Source: Bacteroidota bacterium (GTDB lineage: Bacteria; Bacteroidota; Bacteroidia; B-17B0; Aurantibacillaceae). From it: a stretch of DNA of 64,000 bases. The stretch covers positions 186,001-250,000 of the forward strand of contig CANFTW010000002.1 of the NCBI GenBank assembly GCA_947450025.1. Direction: 5' to 3'. Both the position numbers and the translations under genes were made by a program. The notes beneath the pieces are model-generated. The model saw only the letters and a list, made by a program, of their open reading frames with translations, was not told the origin of the DNA and searched no databases. The stretch's first letter is position 1. The number at the start of each line of letters is the position of its first letter. Shown piece by piece: positions 16,669 to 24,408 of this stretch.

Positions 16669-19500
16669 ATGAAAAATATATACTACTCTATTTTCACTTT
16701 TTTATTATGTTCAATGACTATAGCGCAAAATACCCTTCAAAAAATTGAAGGGGCTAGCATTGATTATTATTCAAGTCACACCCAATTACCTCTTCAAGTA
16801 ACTTTTAATGCAGGTAAGCATGTATCAGAAATTCACTTTTTTGACTGGATGCAAAAAGAGTTCATTAAAGATCCACTCATTTCTTTTTCTCCTTCAAAAT
16901 CTTCTACAGATTTATTAGGTCAAAGCCATCATCGATACCAACAATTCTACAAAGGCTATAAAATTGAAAATTCAATGATTATATTACATACTAAACATAA
17001 TGAAGTGATTTCTTTTAATGGCGATTGGTTTAATAATATTAAACTATCTAATAGTATCTCCATTTCCGAATCGTCGGCATTAGAATTTGCCTTAAAAAAA
17101 ATAGGCGCTAAAAAATATAAATGGGAGAATAAGGAGGAAGAAATTCATATGCAAACCGTATTAAATAATCCTAATTTTAGCTATAAGCCTGTTGGAGAAT
17201 TGGTAGTTGTTGCCAGCAACGATATAAATACAAAAAAAACAACATTTCAATATGCCTATAAATTTAATATATATGCAGAGGAACCATTATACAGAGCAAA
17301 CATTTACATTGATGCGGCATCAGGCGCTATTATTAGAGAGCAAAATTTAATATGCACGATTGATGCTGTTGGAAGTGCGAATACGAAATATAGTGGTACT
17401 CAAACAATCACAACAGATAATTATACAGGCGGCTATCGATTAAGAGAATCAGGAAGAGGTTTAGGTATTGAAACATACAATATGAACAATACGCAAACAT
17501 ATGGAACTACTGATTTCACAAATACAACCAACACATGGACGGTAACGACATCCAACCAAGCAGCGACTGATGCCCACTTTGGCGCTGAAGCTACTTACGA
17601 CTATTATTTTCAAACATTTAATAGAAACAGTATTGATGATAATGGATATAAATTATTAAGCTACGTCCACTATAGTACAAACTATGTAAATGCCTTTTGG
17701 GATGGACAACGCATGACATATGGAGATGGACAAGTATCTCAAGGGTTTAATATTATGACAGCCTTAGATGTTTGTGGACACGAAATTACACATGGTGTAG
17801 TAGAAAACACAGCTGGATTAAATGGAGGTGAAGCAGATGCTTTAAACGAAGCGTTTGCTGATATTTTTGGAACATCAGTAGAATGGTTTGCACGACCATC
17901 GCAACATGATTGGTTAATGGGCTTAGATATTTCAACTAATGGAACTGCTATCAGAAACATGGCTAATCCAAATAGCTTGCAACAACCTGATACCTATCAG
18001 GGAACAAATTGGTCTGCTACCGGAGAACCCCACAAAAATGATGGGCCTTGTATTTATTGGTTCTATTTATTATCCGTAGGAGGCAGTGGAACAAATGATA
18101 ATGGTCAAGCTTATAATGTCTCTTCAATTACCATGGCAAAAGCAGAAGCTATTGCTTATCGTGCAATGACAGTTTATATGACTCCAAGCACAGACTATGC
18201 CGCCGTTAGAAATTACTGTATTCAAGCTGCAAAAGATTTATATGGTGCTTGCTCAAATGAAGTGATTCAAACAACAAATGCGTGGTATGCAGTTGGTGTT
18301 GGGGCACAATATGTCATAGGGACAATTGGAACAAATTTTACAGCAAATCAAAATACCTCCTGCAGTTTACCTAGTGTCATTAATTTTAATAATACCACCG
18401 CGGCTGGGCAAACTTATATTTGGGATTTTGGTGATGGAACAACAAGCAGCTCATTAAACCCATCACATTCTTATACTATTAATGGATCTTACACTGTAAA
18501 ATTAATAGCAACAGGTTGTACTGCAGGATCAAAAGATTCAATTATAAAAACAAATTATATCACTATCAATGCCCCTTCTTCTCCAATTTCTAATAATGTT
18601 AGTATTTGTGCTAACACAACTGGTACATTAAATGCAAGTGGAAATGGCGCTATTAAATGGTACTCTTCGGCAACTAGCGGAACGCTTATAAGCACAGGAA
18701 ATACGCTAATTACGCCTACTTTAACAAATACAACAACATACTATGCTGTCAATAGCGTTTCACAAACCCCAATATTCGGAGGCCCATCTAACAATACCGT
18801 ATTTGGAGGAGGGTCTAATTTTAATGGAAATACAGTTCATTACCAGATATTTGATGTTATACAACCTTGTACTTTAAAAACTGTGAATGTCGTTGCCAAT
18901 TCAGCCGGAAACAGAACTATTGAATTAAGAGATGCTTCGGGTAGCGTGCTTCAATCAACCGTTGTGAATATTCCTGCTGGTTCTCAAACCGTAACCTTAA
19001 ATTTTTCATTAACACCTGGAAGCAATTATCAGTTAGGATTAAGTGGCACATTAGCGGATATGTGGAGAAATAATACAGGCTCTGGGTACCCATATAATAT
19101 TGGCAGTTTAGTAAACATTACAACTTGTGATGTTGGAGCAAATTATTTTTATTTCTTTTATAACTGGCAGCTTCAACAAAATGATTGCGAAAGCCAGGCA
19201 ACAGCAGTAACAGCGAGTGTTAGTATATGTACTGGATTAAATGAAGTTACTTCTGAAAATAGCATTCAATTATATCCAAATCCAGCAACTGATTTATTAA
19301 CCCTGAGTCTAACTGAAGATTTAGCGAATACAACTAAAAGTATAGAATTATATGATGCCCTAGGAAAGCTTATAAAAACAATTCCAATGTCATCTCAAAA
19401 TTTACACGTTAAGATTGATGACTTAGCAAGAGGAGTGTATACTATTAGATTGATTCATTCGTCTGATCAAACTATTATAAAACGTTTTGTGAAAGAGTAA
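16669..19500 (+). CDS. Secreted M4 (thermolysin-family) metallopeptidase, type IX secretion substrate
   Basis: 943 residues: signal peptide (1-19, TIAQ), FTP/PepSY propeptide (about 45-225), M4 catalytic domain (about 235-545), PKD domain (about 555-635; FGDGTTSS), an Ig-like domain (about 640-700; IKWYSSATSGT), a jelly-roll-like domain (about 705-845), and a type A sorting domain (about 865-943; LYPNPATD to IIKRFVKE). Zinc ligands His371 and His375 are in HEITH with Glu372 catalytic, and Glu394 in NEAFAD is the third ligand. The late histidine of GEPHKNDG matches the thermolysin transition-state histidine. It should be exported by Sec, carried over the outer membrane by the type IX system, and digest extracellular protein. 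Confidence 0.94.
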   Translation: MKNIYYSIFTFLLCSMTIAQNTLQKIEGASIDYYSSHTQLPLQVTFNAGKHVSEIHFFDWMQKEFIKDPLISFSPSKSSTDLLGQSHHRYQQFYKGYKIENSMIILHTKHNEVISFNGDWFNNIKLSNSISISESSALEFALKKIGAKKYKWENKEEEIHMQTVLNNPNFSYKPVGELVVVASNDINTKKTTFQYAYKFNIYAEEPLYRANIYIDAASGAIIREQNLICTIDAVGSANTKYSGTQTITTDNYTGGYRLRESGRGLGIETYNMNNTQTYGTTDFTNTTNTWTVTTSNQAATDAHFGAEATYDYYFQTFNRNSIDDNGYKLLSYVHYSTNYVNAFWDGQRMTYGDGQVSQGFNIMTALDVCGHEITHGVVENTAGLNGGEADALNEAFADIFGTSVEWFARPSQHDWLMGLDISTNGTAIRNMANPNSLQQPDTYQGTNWSATGEPHKNDGPCIYWFYLLSVGGSGTNDNGQAYNVSSITMAKAEAIAYRAMTVYMTPSTDYAAVRNYCIQAAKDLYGACSNEVIQTTNAWYAVGVGAQYVIGTIGTNFTANQNTSCSLPSVINFNNTTAAGQTYIWDFGDGTTSSSLNPSHSYTINGSYTVKLIATGCTAGSKDSIIKTNYITINAPSSPISNNVSICANTTGTLNASGNGAIKWYSSATSGTLISTGNTLITPTLTNTTTYYAVNSVSQTPIFGGPSNNTVFGGGSNFNGNTVHYQIFDVIQPCTLKTVNVVANSAGNRTIELRDASGSVLQSTVVNIPAGSQTVTLNFSLTPGSNYQLGLSGTLADMWRNNTGSGYPYNIGSLVNITTCDVGANYFYFFYNWQLQQNDCESQATAVTASVSICTGLNEVTSENSIQLYPNPATDLLTLSLTEDLANTTKSIELYDALGKLIKTIPMSSQNLHVKIDDLARGVYTIRLIHSSDQTIIKRFVKE

Positions 19501-19513
19501 TTTTTTTAAATTG

Positions 19514-19546
19514 AAAAGCCCTTACAAAATTGTAAGGGCTTTTTTT
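19514..19546 (+). terminator. Intrinsic terminator after the M4 peptidase
   Basis: An inverted repeat, AAGCCCTTACAA and TTGTAAGGGCTT, encloses a very short loop and is followed by seven T. It lies 14 bases past the peptidase stop and overlaps the last codon of the convergent radical SAM gene, so the stem can serve both directions. Confidence 0.9.
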
Positions 19547-21191
19547 ATGAAACTACTTCAGCTTTTTCAGTACCATTATATTGTATAATGATATTCTTTG
19601 GCTCAGTTACGATTATTTGTTGAGTAGAAAACGCTTTAAAATCAAAATCTAAAGGCAATACCACATAACGGTATTTGTGATGGTTTAATTTTAATTGGTC
19701 AATTAATTTATTTTTAGTAGTAAATTCTATTTCTTCTAAAAATAAACTTTTGGGCTTTACTTTAAAATGCAAATAATAATCTATCGCTATTAATTGTTGA
19801 AGTACATGATCGTTGGGGTAAGTTATTTTTGAATAAGCTGTTATAATCTCAAACACATCTGTTAAAGAATATTTATGAAAGTCTCTTTGAGTTCCAAAAT
19901 AATGACCTAGGCCTAATAAGAAATCGAAAATACTATACTGTTTAGTGATATACTTTAGAGAATGGATGGCTTTTTTACCATTCCAATAAATCTCTAAAGC
20001 ATGCTCCAACTCTACTATTTGATGTAACTGCTCTTTTGATAAATAATGACTCTCAATAATTTGATAAGGAGGGTTAGGGTCAAACACAAATCCATGTTCT
20101 TGGTACTTTTGACGAACCGGTGTACCTTTCAAGAATTTCAAGAACCCCAACTGCATTTCGGGGGCAAATAATTTAAAGACTTCTTCTATGCTGTATTTAA
20201 TATCTTCCCAATAATCCAAAGCCATTCCAACAATTAAATCTAAATGCATTTCTACTTTATAATCTAATTGTTTAATAATACTAGTTGTTTTTTCGAAACT
20301 TTGTTTTCGCTTAACCTCCAAATTAGCTTTTTGATTAACCGTCTGAATACCTATTTCAAAACGAAATAAATTATCGGGTACCTTATCATGAATAAACTGA
20401 ATAATATCAGGATGCAAAATATCAGCTGTAATCTCAAACTGAAACACATTTCCTGGACGATAATTATCTAATATAAATTGAAAAATATCAAGTGTAAAGT
20501 CTTTTTTGATATTAAAAGTCCTATCTAAAAACTTTATCACTTTACCATGTTGCATCATATACAACAAGGTGTTTTTAATAGTTTGATTTGGTAAATAACG
20601 GACTTTATTATCTAAACTCGCTAAACAAAACTCGCACTTATATGGACAACCACGAGATGTTTCTATATACAATACTTTGTTTGACAAATCTTCAGGTTTA
20701 TCAAATTGGTAAGGCATTGAGTTTTCATATTTTGTTAAGTCAAACATTGGAGCCAATTTATTCTCCTTAATCTCCTTGCCGTTTTTCCAAACCAAACTTG
20801 ACACCAATTCTGGGTTAGGATAATAGTCTAAAAACTCTTGGAATGCAATTTCTCCTTCTCCAACAATAATATAGTCAATATAATCTAGATCTATAATATC
20901 TTCATATTCATAGCTTACTTCTGGGCCACCGAGTAAAATTATAATATCAGAATTTAATACTTTGATTTTTTTACAAACTTCAAGTGTTTGTGTAATATTC
21001 CATATATAACAACTAAAAGCGACTGTATCAAATTGCTTGCAATATTCGGCAATCTCATCTCGATCTTCTTTAATGTTAAATTCTTTCCAACCTAGTCCTT
21101 GGTGTTTTACTTGGTTCAATTCATACAATAAACGAATTGCTAAATTAGTATGAATGTATTTGGCGTTAAGAGTTGCTAATAGGACTTTCAT
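19545..21191 (-). CDS. B12-binding-domain radical SAM protein (DUF4080 family)
   Basis: 548 residues. The N-terminal cobalamin-binding-like domain (1-140) contains IILLGGPEVSYEY and IIVGEGEIAFQEF. The radical SAM core follows, with the cluster cysteines 182, 186 and 189 in RGCPYKCEFC. The C-terminal part from about 400 fits DUF4080. Enzymes of this group are of unknown substrate and are widespread in anaerobes and Bacteroidota. The classical DxHxxG cobalamin motif is absent, as in many members, so B12 binding is not certain. Single-gene unit. Confidence 0.88.
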   Translation of the reverse strand: MKVLLATLNAKYIHTNLAIRLLYELNQVKHQGLGWKEFNIKEDRDEIAEYCKQFDTVAFSCYIWNITQTLEVCKKIKVLNSDIIILLGGPEVSYEYEDIIDLDYIDYIIVGEGEIAFQEFLDYYPNPELVSSLVWKNGKEIKENKLAPMFDLTKYENSMPYQFDKPEDLSNKVLYIETSRGCPYKCEFCLASLDNKVRYLPNQTIKNTLLYMMQHGKVIKFLDRTFNIKKDFTLDIFQFILDNYRPGNVFQFEITADILHPDIIQFIHDKVPDNLFRFEIGIQTVNQKANLEVKRKQSFEKTTSIIKQLDYKVEMHLDLIVGMALDYWEDIKYSIEEVFKLFAPEMQLGFLKFLKGTPVRQKYQEHGFVFDPNPPYQIIESHYLSKEQLHQIVELEHALEIYWNGKKAIHSLKYITKQYSIFDFLLGLGHYFGTQRDFHKYSLTDVFEIITAYSKITYPNDHVLQQLIAIDYYLHFKVKPKSLFLEEIEFTTKNKLIDQLKLNHHKYRYVVLPLDFDFKAFSTQQIIVTEPKNIIIQYNGTEKAEVVS

Positions 21192-21255
21192 TATGGTAAA
21201 GATACAATTTTGAAAGAATTACCCTCAACTTATAAATATTTTTTATAATAGTTAT

Positions 21256-21291
21256 TTAAAACAAAACCGCCTGGTAGTTTTATACCCAGCG
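21256..21291 (-). terminator. Possible hairpin terminator, minus strand
   Basis: Read on the minus strand, CGCTGGGTA and TACCAGGCG form an imperfect stem around a short loop, followed by GTTTTGTTTT. It is G+C-rich in a very AT-rich spacer and lies 184 bases past the exported-protein gene. It could be a second terminator for that transcript or a conserved hairpin of another kind. Confidence 0.4.
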
Positions 21292-21414
21292 TCTTATTTA
21301 ACAAACAAAATGGGAATTACCAGATAATGTATTTTTTTGAGCGTTTTATCTTTCGTTTTTTTTGTTTGCGCTACAATTGTCAATGAGTTCAAACACTAAA
21401 CAACCAAATTAGTT

Positions 21415-21472
21415 GAAAAAAAACGCATAAGTTGTTATTAAAATAATTAAAAGTATTAATTAATAACAACTT
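21415..21472 (-). terminator. Terminator-like 13-bp inverted repeat after the exported-protein gene
   Basis: The arms AAGTTGTTATTAA (21429-21441) and TTAATAACAACTT (21460-21472) are perfect over 13 bases with an 18-base loop. On the minus strand the stem is followed within five bases by eight T. It begins 2 bases past the stop of the 217-residue protein. The stem is AT-rich but long, so termination of the minus-strand transcript is the simplest reading. Confidence 0.7.
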
Positions 21473-21474
21473 TA

Positions 21475-22128
21475 TTATAATCCTTTCGAATAAATATTAT
21501 CTACGTATTCTTTAATAAAAAACATACAAGATTGGCCCCAAAATGCAGTAAGTCCTTTACCCTCAGCGCATAAATTAGTTACAACTCTTTCTGATAAAAT
21601 GATATCCCCATTTGAAATGTCAAAGAAAATAATATATGCCGCAGCTTCTTTTGGTTTTTTTTGAAAATATTCTACACTAATAACCATGCCTATTTTAGTG
21701 TTTGCACTGCTAGGTTTTTCGTAAGTAGAAATAGTATTTTGTATATCATTTATATCACTTTTAAAAGGTAATCTGGCTACAACTTCTTTTTCAGATACTT
21801 TACTATTTGAGACAGTAACAGCAACGGGGTTATAGATAACTTTTGTTTTTTTAAACCACTTGGCCATTTTATTCATGCTTATTTCATTTAATAAGTATGA
21901 ATTCCATGATGGAAATTGTATATTTTTAATTTCAGCACCATCATTAATTCTATCAGGTTCTACTAATCTAAAATTTGAAAAATCCAAACCATAGTAAATA
22001 AATTCTGTTGAATTATAAACATCATCAATAGTTAACTGCGTATTGGAGTTTTTAGTTTTATTTTGCGCTATACTAATTTTAAAAAATAAACTAAAAAATA
22101 CGAGTATTAAAGTAATTCTGTAAGCCAT
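21475..22128 (-). CDS. Exported protein of unknown function with a truncated paralogue upstream
   Basis: 217 residues with a signal peptide (LFFKISIAQ). The mature start, QLTIDDVYNSTEFIYYGLDF, is repeated in a shorter form in the 58-residue gene just upstream, which shows a family of at least two copies. A later segment (SFEMSNG-like FFDISNGDIILSERV) is beta-rich. I recognise no named domain. The opening IDDVYNS..IYYGLDFS..RLV looks like a conserved envelope family of Bacteroidota, but I have no function to give. Last gene of the minus-strand block that starts with the sensor kinase, possibly a separate transcript. Confidence 0.7.
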   Translation of the reverse strand: MAYRITLILVFFSLFFKISIAQNKTKNSNTQLTIDDVYNSTEFIYYGLDFSNFRLVEPDRINDGAEIKNIQFPSWNSYLLNEISMNKMAKWFKKTKVIYNPVAVTVSNSKVSEKEVVARLPFKSDINDIQNTISTYEKPSSANTKIGMVISVEYFQKKPKEAAAYIIFFDISNGDIILSERVVTNLCAEGKGLTAFWGQSCMFFIKEYVDNIYSKGL

Positions 22129-22268
22129 TTTGATTGTTTTTATTTATTTGATTTATAAATGATTTTGTATTATTTATTAGTATTCAAGTTCAACGTTCTT
22201 TTATAATACATTTCAGTATTATGTTCATTTATTATTTGTTACCACTTTTGAATAACTTCAAGAATACG
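22129..22268. other. Spacer after the truncated paralogue
   Basis: Part of a 324-base gap between recognisable full genes. The upstream half holds the 58-residue truncated copy. These last 140 bases are AT-rich; the only possible relics of the missing C-terminal part are weak and in mixed frames, so I report none. Confidence 0.5.
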
Positions 22269-22445
22269 CTATCCTTGTTTTTTTCGTTTTTCCTCTAAGA
22301 ACTTTAAATGTGAAAAATCATACCCGTAAAATACTATGCTATCTGATTTATAGACATTATCGACTGTTAATTTGGTTGCCTTTATATTGTTTTTTTGTGC
22401 TGAAATATGTAAGGGAAGCAATAGCAGAAAAATAATTACTTTCAT
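22269..22445 (-). pseudogene. Truncated paralogue (58 residues) of the downstream exported protein
   Basis: An ATG at 22445 opens a 58-codon frame ending in TAG. It has a signal peptide (MKVIIFLLLLPLHISAQ), and its mature part TKLTVDNVYKSDSIVFYGYD, followed by FSHLKFLEEKRKKQG, aligns along its length with residues from TQLTIDDVYNSTEFIYYGLD of the 217-residue neighbour. About half of the positions are identical or similar. The remaining 150 residues of the family are missing, and the 140 bases after the stop show no clear relic. It is either a decayed copy or a short secreted peptide kept for its N-terminal segment. It starts 7 bases after the stop of the preceding lipoprotein gene. Confidence 0.75.
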
Positions 22446-22452
22446 ACTCCTA

Positions 22453-23070
22453 TCACAAAGTTGCTAAAGTCACAATAACATAAAGCAAGATAAATGTGAT
22501 AGAAATTATGTATCCAACTAAAGCAAGTTTTCTTTGTTCACTTTTGAGACCAATTAAACAAAACCATATTGCTACAAAAGGGATAAAAAACGACAAGATA
22601 AAACCTAAAACTGCTGCCCAGTTTTTTTTCGGATTTCCCTCAGGTTTGTTACCTTTTAAGAAACTTTGAGTAAGATATTTTTTTGAATGCTTTATTAAAT
22701 TAATAGGAGTTATTTTATTTTTTTCATTAGCTATTTCATTTCTCTCAAAATAATCTTTAATAGATTTATTTGTTTTATTTATTATAGTTGGTTTTTTTTC
22801 GATCGAGGCTGTAAGATTTTTTGTTTCTTTTTTTTCGAGACTATTAGTTACAATCAAATCTTTTATAAAGTTATTGTCTACCTCTATATTAACTAAGCCA
22901 TTAATCTCTACTTTTCCTTTTTTGTTTTTATTTGCAATACTATAGCCAGACATATATCTGCGTTTGCTTATTGTACAAGAGCTAGTTATTAAAACTATAG
23001 ATAAAACCAATAGTAGCATTAATTTAATTGGGGCAAAAACCTTTGCTGTTATTTTGATTGTTTTTCTCAT
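22453..23070 (-). CDS. Lipoprotein with two C-terminal membrane helices (DUF4190-like)
   Basis: 205 residues. The N-terminal segment has a lipobox (LITSSC, Cys at residue 32) followed by TISKRRYMSGY, a start common in Bacteroidota lipoproteins. A long lysine-rich polar stretch (about 45-145) leads to two C-terminal helices, with NWAAVLGFILSFFIPFVAIW and a second from LALVGYIISITF. The pair looks like a DUF4190 membrane hairpin. An internal ATG at 23019 would give a shorter N-region before the lipobox. The function is unknown; the protein may be lipid-anchored and membrane-embedded at both ends. Confidence 0.7.
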   Translation of the reverse strand: MRKTIKITAKVFAPIKLMLLLVLSIVLITSSCTISKRRYMSGYSIANKNKKGKVEINGLVNIEVDNNFIKDLIVTNSLEKKETKNLTASIEKKPTIINKTNKSIKDYFERNEIANEKNKITPINLIKHSKKYLTQSFLKGNKPEGNPKKNWAAVLGFILSFFIPFVAIWFCLIGLKSEQRKLALVGYIISITFILLYVIVTLATL

Positions 23071-23242
23071 GGTTTTGATTTATAATTTTTTAATAAAGTA
23101 GTTATATCTAATCTATTGGTTTTGGATAACCTATTTATATTTAATATTTTTAATAAAACCACTAGATAAAAATTACCCCGCGGTTTATTTAATATAAAAA
23201 AAATAACTTAATATTAAAATAATTCTATCATAGAGGACAGAA

Positions 23243-23524
23243 CTATTTTAATGTACAAGTTGATTTAATATCATAATAAGTACCTGTAGGGTCAGCATTT
23301 AAATCATCATTAACATAATTCATTTGAGTCTCAGATTCTTTACACGAAGCAGTTGCTTGTTTTTCCTTCATTTTCTCATCAATTGATTTAACTTGTGTTA
23401 ACGTGATTTGATCAAAATTACCGTCAGTGTATGTGGTTTTACATTCACAAGAATATGATTTCTTACAAGACGTGACAACAAAAACACTTGTTACTAATAA
23501 AGCGCTTAATACAATTTTTTTCAT
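23243..23524 (-). CDS. Small lipoprotein
   Basis: 93 residues with a signal peptide and lipobox (FVVTSC, Cys20). The mature part has five more cysteines (SCECKTTYTDG, TASCKE, KSTCTLK), which may form disulfide bonds in the periplasm or on the surface. Small cysteine-rich lipoproteins of this shape are common in Bacteroidota and have no known role. It is followed on the minus strand by a 172-base spacer with a weak hairpin. Confidence 0.72.
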   Translation of the reverse strand: MKKIVLSALLVTSVFVVTSCKKSYSCECKTTYTDGNFDQITLTQVKSIDEKMKEKQATASCKESETQMNYVNDDLNADPTGTYYDIKSTCTLK

Positions 23525-23644
23525 TTTTTTATTTTTTTATTGATTTACATCACAATTATAGCCAATATCCTATTAGGGCAAATAATGGTTTATTTATCGA
23601 GGCTTTTATTAAATAAAATGGGTGTTTGGTTTATTTACTGCGTT

Positions 23645-24403
23645 TTACAGTTCTTCAAAACCAACGAGTTTATTTAAAAACTCTTTTCGTTTACGCTCAG
23701 ATACTTCGAGCGTTATTTTGTTTTTCATAGTAACATAATTACCATCGTTGCGATGATAAGTATCTATTAAATTAATATTTATTAAATATGATTTATGGAT
23801 ACGATAAAATGTTTTAACAGGCAATATTTCATCAAAATATTTTAAGGTTTTGCTTGATAATAATTGCTCGCCATTTAGTAAAAATAGTTTGGTATAGTTA
23901 CCATCGCCCTCGCAATAAATAATATCGCTAATGTTTATTAGTTTAAATCCCGAAAGGTTTGGTATGGCAATGCGGTTAAATTGCTGTGGGTTGTTGTTAA
24001 TGTTTTCGAGTAAAAGCTCAAGGCGTTGTTGTTTTAATTCAATTTTTTGTTTGGTTTTAAATTTATTAATGGCTTCTATTAATAATCTGTAATCAATAGG
24101 TTTTGTAATATAATCAATAGCCGAATAACGAAAGGCTTTCAATGCGAAGCCCTCGTGAGCTGTTACAAATATTACCGAAAAATTAATGGTTTTTAACTGA
24201 TTTAAAAGTTCAAAGCCACTGTTTTTAGGCATTTCCACATCCAAAAAAACCAAATCGGGCTGTAGTTTTAAAATACAATCTTTTGCTGTAGTAATATCTT
24301 CGGCTTTGGCAACAATAGTTACTTCGGGGCAATGTTTTACTAATAATTTTGATAAGGCTTCTCTGCTTCTTTCCTCGTCGTCAACAATAATACAATTAAT
24401 CAT
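23645..24403 (-). CDS. LytTR-family response regulator
   Basis: 252 residues: receiver domain (1-120) with acidic pair Asp8-Asp9, phosphoacceptor Asp55 in LVFLDVEMP, conserved Thr (VTAH) and Lys (ITKP); LytTR DNA-binding domain (about 145-248) with RIAIPNLSGFKLI, IIYCEGDGNYTKLFL and FYRIHKSYLINI. It should bind DNA once phosphorylated. The start lies 5 bases after the sensor kinase stop, so the two form a cognate pair in one operon. Targets cannot be read from the sequence; the adjacent lipoprotein genes are candidates. Confidence 0.94.
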   Translation of the reverse strand: MINCIIVDDEERSREALSKLLVKHCPEVTIVAKAEDITTAKDCILKLQPDLVFLDVEMPKNSGFELLNQLKTINFSVIFVTAHEGFALKAFRYSAIDYITKPIDYRLLIEAINKFKTKQKIELKQQRLELLLENINNNPQQFNRIAIPNLSGFKLINISDIIYCEGDGNYTKLFLLNGEQLLSSKTLKYFDEILPVKTFYRIHKSYLININLIDTYHRNDGNYVTMKNKITLEVSERKRKEFLNKLVGFEEL

Positions 24404-24408
24404 ATAAA

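Noticed and set aside
23155-23195. Weak hairpin after the 93-residue lipoprotein gene as terminator
   Set aside because: AAACCGC/GTGGTTT stem has a wobble pair and a 17-base or longer loop; too weak to list as a feature.
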